Origin: JBFAPK01 sp040676675
GTDB lineage: Bacteria; Actinomycetota; Actinomycetes; Mycobacteriales; Micromonosporaceae
Direction of reading: 5' to 3'
Assembly: GCF_040676675.1 (NCBI RefSeq)
Contig: NZ_JBFAPK010000002.1
Coordinates: 558,001-622,000, forward strand
DNA length: 64,000 bases
A program made the position numbers and the translations under genes. This document shows, in pieces, positions 49,436-61,048 of the stretch. The notes beneath the pieces were generated by a model. The model saw nothing but the letters and a program-made list of their open reading frames with translations, was not told the origin of the DNA and did not search any database. The first letter of the stretch is position 1. The number at the start of each line of letters is the position of its first letter.

Positions 49436-50733
49436 CTCGGCTGCTCCTCCGTCGTCGTACCGGCCGGCTCGGCGGCGGGCGGTTCCGGATCGTCCGGCTC
49501 CGCCGGCTCGGCGGTCGCCGCCTCCGACTGGGCGTCCGGCAGTGCCGATCCGTCCCGCGATGCCCGGTCGTCCGGCGGCTCGTCGCCGGACGACCCGTGG
49601 CCTGACGCCCGATCGTCCGACGACCCGTCGCCCGGCGACCCGTCGCGCGGGGCCGTCCCCTCGGCCGGGGCCGGGGAGCCGGCGTACTCGTCGATCTCGA
49701 GTTCGGCGCCGCCGTCGGCCGGCCCGGTCCAGCGTACGGTCAGCTCGCCCAGCGCCTGTTCCTGCGCGAAGCCGACCAGCCCCTCCCGGTAGAGCTCCAG
49801 CAGGGCGAGGAAGCGGGCCACCACCTCCAGGGTCGACTCGCAGTCGGCGCAGAGAACGCTGAAGGTGGCGGTGCCGATGCGGCGCAGCCGGTCGCGCAGG
49901 ATCGCGGCGTGCTCCCGGACGCTCACCCGCACCTGGTGCACGTGGGCGATGGAGACCACCGGCGGCTGCTTGGGCGTCATCGCCTTGATGGCGAGCTTGA
50001 GCAGCCGCTCCGGTCCGATGCCGAGCACGAGGTCGGGCAGGGCCTCGGCGTACCGCGGCTCCAGCGTGACCGCGCGCGGGTAGCGCCGCGACCCGACCGA
50101 CTCGAGCGCGGCGATGTGGGCCGCCGCCTCCTTGAACGCCTTGTACTGCAGCAGCCGGGCGAAGAGCAGGTCCCGCGCCTCCAGCAGCGCCAGGTCCTCC
50201 TCGTCCTCGACCTCGGCCGCCGGTAGGAGCCGCGCCGCCTTGAGGTCGAGCAGCGTGGCGGCGATCACGAGGAATTCGCTGGCCTCGTCGAGGTCCCAGT
50301 CGTCCCCCATCGCGCGGATGTAGGCGATGAACTCGTCGGTGACCTGGTGCAGGGCGACCTCGGTCACGTCGAGCTTGTGCTTGCCGATGAGCTGCAGGAG
50401 CAGGTCGAACGGGCCGGTGAAGTTCTCCAACCGAACGGTGAACCCGCTGCCCTGCTCGTCGTCGCCGGCCGCCGTCGTCTCGCCCGACACGCCCTTGGCC
50501 TCGGCCGGATCGGCGCCGGCCTCGGGCGCCGCCGCCGCGCCAGGCGGCGCGGTCCCGGCCGGATCGGTACCGGTCTCGCGTGCCGAGACCTCGCCGCCCG
50601 ATTCGTCCCCGGGCGCGGCGGGCCGGGGCGCGACCGGCGGTACGGCCGGGGGCTCGTCGGCGCGCTGCTGCGGCTCGGTGGGCGGTGCGGTCACCCGACG
50701 ACCGTAGTCGACGGGCTGCGGGGGTTGCTGCAC
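49432..50733 (-). CDS. scpA: segregation and condensation protein A
   Basis: A 433-residue kleisin. The conserved part is residues ~95-345: FTVRLENFTGPFDLLLQLIG, LDVTEVALHQVTDEFIAYIR, SEFLVIAATLLDLKAARLLP and the C-terminal winged helix FLALLELYREGLVGFAQEQ. The N-terminal ~95 and C-terminal ~85 residues are disordered, acidic and Ser/Asp-rich (GDGSSDDRASGHGSSGDEPP). It bridges the SMC heads with ScpB. GTG 50733 is 5 bp after the parA stop; GTG 50694 is an alternative start. Confidence 0.95.
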   Translation of the reverse strand: MQQPPQPVDYGRRVTAPPTEPQQRADEPPAVPPVAPRPAAPGDESGGEVSARETGTDPAGTAPPGAAAAPEAGADPAEAKGVSGETTAAGDDEQGSGFTVRLENFTGPFDLLLQLIGKHKLDVTEVALHQVTDEFIAYIRAMGDDWDLDEASEFLVIAATLLDLKAARLLPAAEVEDEEDLALLEARDLLFARLLQYKAFKEAAAHIAALESVGSRRYPRAVTLEPRYAEALPDLVLGIGPERLLKLAIKAMTPKQPPVVSIAHVHQVRVSVREHAAILRDRLRRIGTATFSVLCADCESTLEVVARFLALLELYREGLVGFAQEQALGELTVRWTGPADGGAELEIDEYAGSPAPAEGTAPRDGSPGDGSSDDRASGHGSSGDEPPDDRASRDGSALPDAQSEAATAEPAEPDDPEPPAAEPAGTTTEEQPR

Positions 50734-50738
50734 CCGGG

Positions 50739-51668
50739 CTACCGCTCGGCCTGTGCCGCGATCACCTCACGGGCCAACTGGCGGTAGTTGCGCGCTCCGG
50801 AGGAGGCCGGGTCGAGGGTGGTGATGGGCGCGCCCGCGACCGTAGACTCCGGGAACTTCACGGTCTTGGTGATGACCGTCTGGTAGACCTTGTCGCCGAA
50901 CGCCTCCACCACCCGCTGGAGCACCTGCCGGCAGTGGGTGGTCCGGCTGTCGTACATGGTGGCGAGGATGCCCTCGAGCTCCAGGTCGAAGTTGAGCCGC
51001 TCGCGTACCTTGTCGATCGTGTCGAGCAGCAGCGCGACGCCGCGCAGGCTGAAGAACTCGCACTCCAGCGGGATCAGCACCCCGTGGGCGACGGTCAACG
51101 CGTTGATCGCGAGCAGGCCCAGCGAGGGCTGGCAGTCGATCAGGATGTAGTCGTAGTCCTTGCGGACCGAGCGCAGCACGCGGGCCAGCGCCATCTCGCG
51201 GGCGACCTCGTTGACCAGCTGGATCTCGGCGGCCGAGAGGTCGATGTTGGCGGGCAGCAGGTGCAGCCCCGCCACGTCCGTCTTGATCAGCACGTCCTCG
51301 GGAGTCACGTCGTCCTGCATCAGCAGGTTGTAGACGGACAGGTCGAGGTTGTGCGGGTTGACCCCGAGGCCGACCGAGAGCGCACCCTGCGGGTCGAAGT
51401 CGACCAGCAGCACCCGGCGGCCGTACTCGGCCAGGGCGGCGCCCAGGTTGATGGTCGTCGTGGTCTTGCCGACGCCACCCTTCTGGTTGGCCATCGCGAT
51501 GATCCGGGCCGGCCCGTGCTGGTCGGTCGGCATCGGTTCGGGGATCGGCTTGCGGACGGTGTAGGCGGCGGGGTCCGAGGGACCCAGCTCGGCCCCGACG
51601 TCCAGCCCCGCCTGTTGCTCACGGAGCGTCGTCGTCCATGCCTCAGCGCGGTCACCGTTGCCAGCCAT
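50739..51668 (-). CDS. ParA-family ATPase
   Basis: A 309-residue deviant Walker-type ATPase. The P-loop is in AMANQKGGVGKTTTTINLGA (signature Lys before the GKT), switch I is in VLLVDFDPQGALSVGLGV and switch II in YDYILIDCQPSLGLLAINAL. The first ~50 residues are a variable extension. It is the Rv1708-type ParA homologue always found beside scpAB, not the oriC-linked parA with parB; it probably helps position the SMC complex or another cargo. ATG 51668. The 242 bp upstream, to xerD, hold nothing recognisable. Confidence 0.93.
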   Translation of the reverse strand: MAGNGDRAEAWTTTLREQQAGLDVGAELGPSDPAAYTVRKPIPEPMPTDQHGPARIIAMANQKGGVGKTTTTINLGAALAEYGRRVLLVDFDPQGALSVGLGVNPHNLDLSVYNLLMQDDVTPEDVLIKTDVAGLHLLPANIDLSAAEIQLVNEVAREMALARVLRSVRKDYDYILIDCQPSLGLLAINALTVAHGVLIPLECEFFSLRGVALLLDTIDKVRERLNFDLELEGILATMYDSRTTHCRQVLQRVVEAFGDKVYQTVITKTVKFPESTVAGAPITTLDPASSGARNYRQLAREVIAAQAER

Positions 51669-51910
51669 GTCCTGTACGCCCCCCTTCCGACGGCTACTCG
51701 GCGTCGGAGCCTACCGGCGTCCTGCGCGGCGCCGCTGCGAACCTCGAAGCGTCCCGCGAGGCCGCGCCGGTCCCGACTGTACGCCACGTCCCGCTGCCCC
51801 TGCGGGCACCGTCTCGGCGTGTCGACGTGGCCGCGCGGGGCCACCCGCGCCGCCGGTGGTGCGAGCGCCTGCCGGCGCGGCGGTACGCGGAAGCATAGGC
51901 GGGGCGCCGG

Positions 51911-52978
51911 TCAGCCCCGGGCCCGGGGATGCGACGTGGCGTAGATCTCCCGCAGCCTTTCCACGGTCACCAGCGTGTAGACCTGGGTCGTGGTGACCGA
52001 GGCATGTCCGAGCAGTTCCTGCACCACCCGTACGTCGGCGCCGCCGTCGAGCAGGTGCGTGGCGTACGAGTGGCGCAGCGTGTGCGGCGAGACCGCCCGG
52101 TCGCCGTCGACGGGCAGGCCGGCCCGCTCGGCCGCCCGGCGCAGGATGCTCCAGGCGCTCTGCCGGGACAGCGGGCCGCCCCGGGCGTTGAGGAAGACCA
52201 CCGGCGTACCCCGGCCGGCGGCGGCCAGCACGGGTCGGGCGCGGACCAGGTAGGCGCGCAGCGCCGCGAGGGCGTACCCGCCGATCGGCACGGCCCGGGT
52301 CCGCCCGCCCTTGCCGTGCAGCAGCGCGGTCCCCTCCTCGACGTCCAGGTCGTCGACGGCCGCGCCGACCGCCTCGGAGATGCGCGCGCCGGTGCCGTAC
52401 AGGAATTCCAGCAGCGCCCGGTCCCGCAGCGCCAGCGGGGCGGCCGGCCCGGTGGCCTCGACCGGACCGGCGGTCTCCAGCAGGCGGACCACCTCGGTGA
52501 CGTCCAGGGCGCGGGGCAGCCGGCGTGCCGGCGCCGGCGGGCGGACGTCGCGGCTGGCGTCGTGGGCGACCAGCCCCTCGCGCAGCGCGAACCGGTGCAA
52601 CCCGCGTACCGCGCTGGCGGCCCGGGCGGCCGAGGCGGCCGACAGCGGCGGATGCCGCTCGTCGCCCTCCCGCAGCCGCGCCACGTGGGCGCTGATGTCC
52701 GTCGCGGCCACGGCCGCCAGCTCCTCGACGCCGGCCGCGGCGAGCGTGCGCAGGTACCGGTCCAGGTCCCGGCGGTACGAGGAGAGGGTGTTCGCCGAGA
52801 GCCCCCGCTCCACGGTCAGGTGGTCGAGGTACCCGCGCACGGCGCGCGCCAGCGCCGGGGCCGGTACGGGACCGTCCCCGGCGTCGTCCGACACGGGACC
52901 CTTCCCAACGGGACCAGCGGCGTCGGAACCCTCCCCGGCGGGACCGGCCTCGGCGGGGCCGGCAGTGGCGGCGTCCAC
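51911..52978 (-). CDS. xerD: site-specific tyrosine recombinase XerD
   Basis: A 355-residue recombinase. The N-terminal SAM-like domain is at ~50-140 (YLDHLTVERGLSANTLSSYR). In the catalytic domain the Arg is in YGTGARISEAVG, then the Lys in LHGKGGRTRAVP, HxLR in SPHTLRHSYATHLLDGGADV, the second Arg region in VVQELLGHASVTTTQVYT and the Tyr in VYTLVT. It resolves chromosome dimers at dif. I start at GTG 52978, 2 bp after the ald stop; the much longer frame upstream only re-reads ald. The Pro/Ala-rich first ~40 residues are probably disordered. Confidence 0.95.
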   Translation of the reverse strand: MDAATAGPAEAGPAGEGSDAAGPVGKGPVSDDAGDGPVPAPALARAVRGYLDHLTVERGLSANTLSSYRRDLDRYLRTLAAAGVEELAAVAATDISAHVARLREGDERHPPLSAASAARAASAVRGLHRFALREGLVAHDASRDVRPPAPARRLPRALDVTEVVRLLETAGPVEATGPAAPLALRDRALLEFLYGTGARISEAVGAAVDDLDVEEGTALLHGKGGRTRAVPIGGYALAALRAYLVRARPVLAAAGRGTPVVFLNARGGPLSRQSAWSILRRAAERAGLPVDGDRAVSPHTLRHSYATHLLDGGADVRVVQELLGHASVTTTQVYTLVTVERLREIYATSHPRARG

Positions 52979-52980
52979 GG

Positions 52981-54096
52981 TCAGCTGAGGGCTTCCTCCA
53001 GCGGAATGCTGGACATCCCGTGCGCCTCGGCGACCGGGCCGTAGGTGACCTGCCCGTCGTGGGTGTTGAGGCCCAGCGCCAGCGCGGGGTCCCGGCGCAG
53101 CGCCTCGCGCCAGCCGTGGTTGGCCAGTTCGAGCGCGTACGGCAGGGTGACGTTGGTCAGCGCGTAGGTGCTGGTGTGCGGGACCGCCCCGGGCATGTTC
53201 GCCACGCAGTAGAAGAGCGACCGGTGCACCTGGTAGACCGGGTCGGCGTGGGTGGTCGGGCGGGAGTCCTCGAAGCAGCCGCCCTGGTCGATCGAGATGT
53301 CGACCAGCACGCTGCCGGGCTTCATCCGGGAGACCAGCTCGTTCGAGATCAGCGTGGGGGCCTTGGCGCCCGGTACCAGCACCGCCCCGATCACCAGGTC
53401 GGCGTCGAGGACCGCGCGCTCGATCTCGTACGTGTTGGAGGCCACCGTCTGCAGGTGCCCGCGGTAGATCGCGTCGGCCTGGCGCAGCCGGTTGATGTTC
53501 TTGTCCAGCAGCAGCACCTCGGCCTGCAGGCCCAGGGCGATGGCGGCGGCGTTCATGCCGGAGACGCCGGCGCCGATCACGACGGTCTTGGCCGCGTAGA
53601 CACCGGAGACGCCGCCCATCAGCACGCCGCGGCCGCCGCCGGAGCGCATCAGGTGGTACGCGCCGACCTGCGGCGCCAGCCGCCCGGCCACCTCGGACAT
53701 CGGCGCGAGCAGCGGCAGCGCCCGGTCGGGCGTCTCCACCGTCTCGTACGCGATCCCGGTGATCTTGCGGTTGAGCAGCGCCTCGGTGCACTCCCGCGAG
53801 GCGGCCAGGTGCAGGTACGTGAAGAGCACCTGCCCGGGTCGCATCCGGTGGTACTCCTCGGCGATCGGCTCCTTCACCTTCAGCACCAGCTCGGCGGTGT
53901 CCCACACCTCGTCGGCGCTCTCCAGGATCTTCGCCCCGGCGGCGGCGAACTCGGCGTCCGTGATCGCCGAACCGGCGCCCGCGCCGGACTCGACGTACAC
54001 CTGGTGGCCGCCGCGGATGAACTCGTGCACGCCCGCGGGCGTGATCGCCACGCGGTACTCGTGGTTCTTCACCTCGCGTGGGATTCCGACCTTCAC
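52981..54096 (-). CDS. ald: alanine dehydrogenase
   Basis: A 371-residue NAD-dependent enzyme of normal family length. Starts MKVGIPREVKNHEYRVAITP; catalytic Lys in LVLKVKEP (~75) and His in TYLHLAASRECT (~96); Rossmann motif KTVVIGAGVSGMNAAAIAL (~168-187). It interconverts L-alanine and pyruvate plus ammonium. ATG 54096 is preceded by GAGAGAGG. It is first in a minus-strand run with xerD 2 bp downstream, and divergent from the TM2 gene across 289 bp. Confidence 0.97.
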   Translation of the reverse strand: MKVGIPREVKNHEYRVAITPAGVHEFIRGGHQVYVESGAGAGSAITDAEFAAAGAKILESADEVWDTAELVLKVKEPIAEEYHRMRPGQVLFTYLHLAASRECTEALLNRKITGIAYETVETPDRALPLLAPMSEVAGRLAPQVGAYHLMRSGGGRGVLMGGVSGVYAAKTVVIGAGVSGMNAAAIALGLQAEVLLLDKNINRLRQADAIYRGHLQTVASNTYEIERAVLDADLVIGAVLVPGAKAPTLISNELVSRMKPGSVLVDISIDQGGCFEDSRPTTHADPVYQVHRSLFYCVANMPGAVPHTSTYALTNVTLPYALELANHGWREALRRDPALALGLNTHDGQVTYGPVAEAHGMSSIPLEEALS

Positions 54097-54371
54097 GTCC
54101 AGACACCTCTCTCCGGGGCTACCGCTCCCGGCTGCTCGGCGGACCGGGGCCCCGTTGCCGCCGGCCGTTCGCCGTCCCGCGGCCGCAGTCTAGGACCGAC
54201 CGGGCGCCGGGACAGCCAGCAGGGTGACAGCCAGTGACGGCCGACGCTGACGGTGTGTCAATCCGCGCAGGTCCACCGGGAACAGGATCACCTACTGACC
54301 GTTAGGACACTTTCCCCGCATCGGTGTCCCAAATCCTGGGCGCGTCGCCGGACTCCGTCTGACCGGATCGC

Positions 54372-54377
54372 TATGGT
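54372..54377 (+). promoter_or_regulatory. candidate -10 box for the TM2 gene
   Basis: TATGGT lies 8 nt upstream of ATG 54386 with no ribosome-binding site between, which suggests a leaderless or near-leaderless transcript. The rest of the 289-bp divergent region from ald shows no clear operator by eye. Confidence 0.35.
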
Positions 54378-54385
54378 GGCGCGTC

Positions 54386-54637
54386 ATGACCACTCCTCAA
54401 TATCCTGGTGCCGCCGGCGTCTCCGACAAGAGCAAGGTCGTCGCCGGCATCCTCGGTATCGTGCTCGGCAGCTTCGGCGCCGGCCGTTTTTACATCGGTG
54501 ACACCAAGACAGGTGTGCTCCAGCTCGTCGTGTCGCTCGTGACCTGCGGTCTCGGCGGCATCTGGGGCTTCATCGACGGCATCCTGCTCCTCGTCCGGGG
54601 CGGCGTGGACGGCCAGGGTCGGCCCCTGCGCGACTGA
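54386..54637 (+). CDS. TM2-domain membrane protein
   Basis: An 83-residue protein with two membrane helices: VVAGILGIVLGSFGAGRFYI and LQLVVSLVTCGLGGIWGFID. Together they show the TM2 domain pattern of a Gly-rich first helix, GxxRFYxGxxxxG and WxxIDGILLL. Function of bacterial TM2 proteins is not known. It is the only plus-strand gene in the core block and is probably monocistronic. Confidence 0.9.
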   Translation: MTTPQYPGAAGVSDKSKVVAGILGIVLGSFGAGRFYIGDTKTGVLQLVVSLVTCGLGGIWGFIDGILLLVRGGVDGQGRPLRD

Positions 54638-54737
54638 GTACGCGCCCGCCCGGCAGCGGGTGGGCGCGATCCGTGACCGACAGGTCCATGACCGACAGCG
54701 CGCCTACCACGGGACCGGGCAGGCGCCATCCGAGAAG

Positions 54738-54770
54738 ACGGGCCCGGCGGTGCGTCACCGCCGGGCCCGT
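54738..54770. terminator. bidirectional hairpin between TM2 and NUDIX genes
   Basis: A perfect 15-bp stem: ACGGGCCCGGCGGTG (54738-54752) and CACCGCCGGGCCCGT (54756-54770), with loop CGT. It lies between the convergent TM2 (plus) and NUDIX (minus) genes and can stop both. Confidence 0.85.
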
Positions 54771-54873
54771 ACCGTCTCTCCCCGCCGCTCAGCGGGGCGC
54801 GTCCGCGTCCACGCCGAACGGACGCGAGGTCGCGCCGATCAGATCGGCCGGACGCGAGCGGCGTCCGCGCCGG

Positions 54874-55535
54874 TCACCCGGGCCGGGGCGCGTCGCTCGG
54901 GCGCAGCCCGGCCCAGCCCTGGTCGCGGGCCCGCGCCGCCGCGAGCACGCCGGCGACGCAGGGGCCGTTGGTGATCTCCCCGGCCAGCGCCATCGAGACG
55001 GCCCGGTCGAGGTCGAACCACGCCACCTCCAGGTCGGCCTCCTCGTCCCGCCGCTCGTGCCGATGTTCCGGTGGCACCTCGCCGAGCTCGCGGGCCAGGA
55101 ACAGCCGGATCCGCTCGTTGGTCCAGCCGGGCGAGGTGTGCATGTCGACGAGCACCTCCAGCCGGCCCGCGACGAGGTCGACCTCCTCGGCCAGCTCGCG
55201 CAGCGCGGTGGCCGCGAGATCCTCGCCGGCCACGTCGACCAGCCCCGCCGGCAGCTCCCAGATCGCCCGGCCGAGCGGGTGGCGGTACTGCCGGATCAGC
55301 ACGATCCGGTCGCGCTCGTCGACCGCGGCCACCCCCACCGCGCCGATGTGCTCGACGACGTCCCGGGCGGCGGTCCCGCCGCCCGGCATGGTCACCTCGT
55401 GGGTGACGACCGAGAAGACCCGGCCGCGGTAGCGCTCGGCCCGCGACACGGTCCGGTAGACGTGCCGCGCCGCCCCGCCGCGCCCGTCCGTCGTGCTCTG
55501 CCCGCCGGTCCCGTCGTGCCGGTCCGCCGCGCCGC

Positions 55536-55539
<4 letters not shown>
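54874..55539 (-). CDS. NUDIX hydrolase, ADP-ribose pyrophosphatase type
   Basis: A 221-residue protein with NUDIX box in GLVDVAGEDLAATALRELAE (continuing EVDL), downstream of IGAVGVAAVDERDRIVLIRQ and YRHPLGRAIWELPAG, the layout of ADP-ribose/ADP-sugar pyrophosphatases. The first ~35 residues are a disordered extension. GTG 55539 overlaps the pyrG stop as GTGA. This is the Rv1700-like gene that always follows pyrG in actinobacteria. Substrate by family. Confidence 0.92.
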
Positions 55540-57371
<1,832 letters not shown>

Positions 57372-57517
57372 CGCCTGCTCCCGTGGTCGTCCGTTGCGGT
57401 CGTGTAGACCGGTTGCCGATCAGAAAAGTGATCACGCGATCCACGGGATTCCACGGTAACACCTCGGCCGGGGCGCCCACCGGCCGCACCTGCTGGCCAC
57501 GGACCTGAGGCGGCGTG

Positions 57518-59770
57518 CTACGGGGCCGTGACCTCGGCGGACGCGGGCGGCGCGGAGAGCGGGACCGGCGGCGCGTCCGGGGTGTCGCGCGGCGCGGCGG
57601 GCGTCTCGGACCCCTCGTCCGGGGCGTCGCGCGGCGCGGGCGCGGCGGTGGGGAACCCCTCGACCGGCAGCGGGCGGGTGCGGTCGGTGGAGTGGTCCAG
57701 CACCCGCAGCGAGGCCAGCGCGGCGATCGGGACGGCCAGCGCCGCCGCCGCGCCGGCCACGTTCAGCGCGGAGCCGCCGAGCAGACCGCCGAGCAGGGAC
57801 GCCACGGCGATGCCGGCCATCGCGGCCCGGATCGCGGGATAGATCCCGAAGAGCCGCTTCAGCCCGCCCCAGGGCTGGAGCAGGGCGAACCAGACCAGCA
57901 CCGCCCCGACCAGCGCCAGTACCGTCAGCGGGCTGCCCGCCAGCGCCTGGAGGTTCGACGCGGCCGAACGGTGGATCATGGGTCCGCTCGTACCGTCGCC
58001 GAGGGCGCTGAGGAAGCGGCCCAGGCTCCCCTGCTCGCCGGCCGGACGGCGCAGGTCCAGCAGGGCGAAGCAGACGGTCACGGTCAGGCCCGCGATGGTG
58101 GCCCAGGAGAACCGCCCGAAGGTCAGCCAGCCGCCCGTGCTGATCGCGGCCGCCACGCTGACCCCGGCGGTCAGCGCGATCGCCCCGACCGCGTCGGCGC
58201 CGAAGTACGGGCTGCCCACGACGATCACCGCGAGCCCGCCGACCAGCACCATCACGGCCGGCCGCCAGCTGCGCCGGACCCGCTGCGCCAGCCAGCCCGC
58301 CAGCAGCAGCGAGCCCGCCACGAAGACGCCGAGGCCGACGATGCCGAGGCCCGCGTACCGGCCGCCCTCCAGCGCCGAGTAGCCGGCCACCCCGTTGAGC
58401 TGCAGCCGCGCACCGGTCACCACGTCGGCCGCCACCACCAGCGCCGCCAGCCCGGAGACCAGGCCCAGCGGGGCCAGCGTGCCGCCGTACCCGCGGGCCA
58501 GCCGCACGCCGACGGTCGCGACCGCGAGCAGCAGCAGCGCCACCCCGGCGAAGTAGAGCCCGGGGTGGTCGCCGCGCCACCACGGTACGGCGTCGGCGAC
58601 CAGCGCCGCCGGGATGGCCAGGGCGGCGGCGATGAGCAGCACCTCCACCACCTCGACGACGCGGCGCGGCACCGGCGTCGGCCCGACCGGGCCGGCGTGG
58701 CGGCGGGCCCGGCGCAGCAGCGGCACCACGGCCACCGCCAGCAGGAGTTCGACGACGGCGAGCAGGGTGAAGAACCAGCCGGCGATGCGCCGCTGGGCGC
58801 CGGCCTCGCGGTCCGCGTCGGCCGGCTCGTCCACCGCGGTCGGCAGGTCCGCGGGCCGGCCCGGCACCGCCGAGGCGGCCTTGCCGATGAAGAGCCGGCG
58901 CTCGGGTTCCGGCCGGCCGAGCGCCGCCAGCGCGGTCGGGGCCAGGTCGACGAGCTGGAGGTAACCGTCGCGGCCGGTGCTGGCCGAGGTGAGCCAGCCG
59001 CCCTCCCAGCCCGGCCCGTCGGCGACCGCCACGTGCAGCCGGGAGGTCTGGTCGGTGTCGGAGAGGCCGGCGACCAGCACCAGCGAACGCTGCGGCCGGG
59101 CCGCCAGCACCCGGGCCAGCCCGGCGTCGGCGCGGCGGGCGGCGGCGGCGCGCCGGGCCGGGTCCTCCCCGGAGATCGTGCCGAGGTCGACGATGCTGAG
59201 TACGCACGAGGAGAGCAGCGCCGCCGGATCCGCCGGCAGCGTCGGCTCGTACCGGTCGACCCGGCCGAACGGGCGGGCGGCGGCCACGGCCGCGCCCGGA
59301 CCGACCGCGACGGTGCAGCGCACCGACTCGGCCAGCGCGCCGGGAACCGCGCCCCAGGGCAGCTTCTCCTTGTTGTACCGCACCGCGGACTGCTGGTCGG
59401 GCAGGTTGGCGCCGTAGTCGTCGGGCTCCTCGACCGGTACGTTGCGCCGCGGGCAGCCGCCGGAGATCCGCTCGCCGTCCCAGGCCGCGTAGTTGCCGGC
59501 GCCCAGGGTCAGCCAGCCGTCGACCGGGCAGGTGGGCTGGCGCGCCGAGCGCACCGAGAGGGAGCCGATCGAGCCCTCCTCGGCCATCCGCCACAGCGTC
59601 GGGGTGGTCTTCGGGTCGACATCCTCCCAGCGCAGCCCCGCCACCCCGACGATCACCACGTAGTCGGCGGTACGGGGCGGGGCACCGGTGGCCGGGCGGA
59701 CCACCAGCGCGGCCACGCCGACCGCGACCACGAGCGCGGTCAGCAGGAGGGGCACGAGCCGACGCAGCAT
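57518..59770 (-). CDS. large membrane protein with alkaline-phosphatase-like ectodomain
   Basis: A 750-residue protein. One N-terminal membrane segment (LVPLLLTALVVAVGVAALVV) is followed by a ~290-residue extracytoplasmic domain starting YVVIVGVAGLRWEDVDPKTT, which resembles alkaline-phosphatase/phosphoglycerate-mutase superfamily ectodomains (metal-binding start, TPTLWRMAEEGSIGSLSVRS). The C-terminal half has about ten membrane helices (~residues 340-690) and a disordered Pro/Ala-rich tail. It starts (ATG 59770) on the last base of the glycosyltransferase stop (TGATG), so the two are coupled. Likely a cell-envelope enzyme or transporter; function not established. Confidence 0.85.
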   Translation of the reverse strand: MLRRLVPLLLTALVVAVGVAALVVRPATGAPPRTADYVVIVGVAGLRWEDVDPKTTPTLWRMAEEGSIGSLSVRSARQPTCPVDGWLTLGAGNYAAWDGERISGGCPRRNVPVEEPDDYGANLPDQQSAVRYNKEKLPWGAVPGALAESVRCTVAVGPGAAVAAARPFGRVDRYEPTLPADPAALLSSCVLSIVDLGTISGEDPARRAAAARRADAGLARVLAARPQRSLVLVAGLSDTDQTSRLHVAVADGPGWEGGWLTSASTGRDGYLQLVDLAPTALAALGRPEPERRLFIGKAASAVPGRPADLPTAVDEPADADREAGAQRRIAGWFFTLLAVVELLLAVAVVPLLRRARRHAGPVGPTPVPRRVVEVVEVLLIAAALAIPAALVADAVPWWRGDHPGLYFAGVALLLLAVATVGVRLARGYGGTLAPLGLVSGLAALVVAADVVTGARLQLNGVAGYSALEGGRYAGLGIVGLGVFVAGSLLLAGWLAQRVRRSWRPAVMVLVGGLAVIVVGSPYFGADAVGAIALTAGVSVAAAISTGGWLTFGRFSWATIAGLTVTVCFALLDLRRPAGEQGSLGRFLSALGDGTSGPMIHRSAASNLQALAGSPLTVLALVGAVLVWFALLQPWGGLKRLFGIYPAIRAAMAGIAVASLLGGLLGGSALNVAGAAAALAVPIAALASLRVLDHSTDRTRPLPVEGFPTAAPAPRDAPDEGSETPAAPRDTPDAPPVPLSAPPASAEVTAP

Positions 59771-61002
59771 CAGCCGCGCCCCGCCGAGGACCCGCTCCCC
59801 CGCCCCGGTGCCGGCGGCGTCGGGCCCGGCGCGCCCGCGGGGTCGGTCCGCCGCGCCGCCGCCGGGGTGTTCGGCGGCATGGCCCACGGTGGGGGCGCCA
59901 GCTCGGTGTAGAGGGCGGTAACCGCCGCGAGCGTGTCCGCCTCGGTGGGCCAGGTCGCGGCCTGGGCGCGGGCCCGAACGGCGAGGTCGGCGCGGCGCCC
60001 GTCGTCGTCGAGCAGTTCGCGTACCGCCCGGTCGACCGCGTCGACGTCGTCGGGCGGCACCAGCACCGCCGCGTCGCCGACCAGGTCGGGCAGGCCGCCG
60101 ACGGCGGTCGCCACCAGCGGTACGCCGGCCCGCAGCGCCTCCTGGGCGAAGAGCTGGCGGGCCTCCCAGTCGCTGGTGACCACGGCGAGGTCGGCGGCGG
60201 CGAGCAGGTCGGCCACGTCGGTGCGGTGGCCGAGCAGGGTGACCGGGGCACGGGCCGCCGAGACCCGGGCGGCCAGTTGCAGGTAGCTCGGCCCGCTGCC
60301 GGCGATCAGCACGGCGGGCGCCGGGCGCCGGTCGCGCCACCGGGCGGCGGCGTCGACCAGCACGTCGTACCGCTTCTGCGGGTGCAGCCGGCCGACGGAG
60401 AGGACCAGCGGCTGCTGCGGCGCGACGCCGAACTCGGCGCGTACCGCCGCCCGGCCGCGGCGCGGCGGGGGCAGTTCCGGCGCGGCCACGGCCCCGGGGC
60501 GGGCGTCCGCGGCGCCGGCCCGCGCAGCCCGCTCAACCAGGTCGGCGGAGGCGCCGAGGGCCACCCGGGCGCGGCGCGCGACGACCCGCTCGGCCAGCCG
60601 GGAGACCCGGCCGCGCACCCCGGTGGCGAGGACCGCGTTGTGCCAGGTGACCACGAGCGGCTGCCGGGGCCGGGCCAGCGCCGCGACCAGGCCGGCCCGC
60701 AGCCCGTGGGCGTGCACCAGGTCCACCGGTCCGGCGAACACCCGGCGCGCGGCGAGTACGGCCCGCCCGTCGGCCGGGGTGGGGCTGGCCGGGATCTCGA
60801 CCGGTACGAAGCGCGCCCCGGCGCCGGTGAAGTCGAACTGCTCCTCGGTGGCCGCCGGTCCGCAGACGGTGACCGTCGCGCCGCCCGCCGCCAGCCCGCG
60901 CGCGAGCGAGGCGACGTGCTGCCCGACGCCACCGGTGCTGGAGGCGAGCATCAGCACGACGTGGCCGTGCCAGCCCGCCGCAGCGGACTCGAACGCGTTC
61001 AC
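59770..61002 (-). CDS. GT4-family glycosyltransferase
   Basis: A 410-residue GT-B retaining glycosyltransferase. N-terminal donor-site loop STGGVGQHVASLARGLAAGG; C-terminal domain VLSVGRLHPQKRYDVLVDAA, and the signature SDWEARQLFAQEALRAGVPL in place of the usual E-x7-E (Glu/Gln-containing) motif, then VGGLPDLVGDAAVLVPPDD. It transfers a sugar from a nucleotide donor to a lipid or glycan. GTG 61002. The ~40 C-terminal residues are Pro/Gly-rich. It sits between a MurJ-like flippase and the large membrane protein, suggesting an envelope glycan. Confidence 0.9.
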   Translation of the reverse strand: MNAFESAAAGWHGHVVLMLASSTGGVGQHVASLARGLAAGGATVTVCGPAATEEQFDFTGAGARFVPVEIPASPTPADGRAVLAARRVFAGPVDLVHAHGLRAGLVAALARPRQPLVVTWHNAVLATGVRGRVSRLAERVVARRARVALGASADLVERAARAGAADARPGAVAAPELPPPRRGRAAVRAEFGVAPQQPLVLSVGRLHPQKRYDVLVDAAARWRDRRPAPAVLIAGSGPSYLQLAARVSAARAPVTLLGHRTDVADLLAAADLAVVTSDWEARQLFAQEALRAGVPLVATAVGGLPDLVGDAAVLVPPDDVDAVDRAVRELLDDDGRRADLAVRARAQAATWPTEADTLAAVTALYTELAPPPWAMPPNTPAAARRTDPAGAPGPTPPAPGRGSGSSAGRG

Positions 61003-61048
61003 CGCGCCAGCCTCCCGTTCGCGACCGCGGAGCCCCGTGTCCTGCCTA

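Noticed and set aside
52979..54106. Extended N-terminus of xerD reaching to 54106
   Set aside because: The extra ~376 codons simply re-read ald in another frame; ald is a full-length, clearly real gene.
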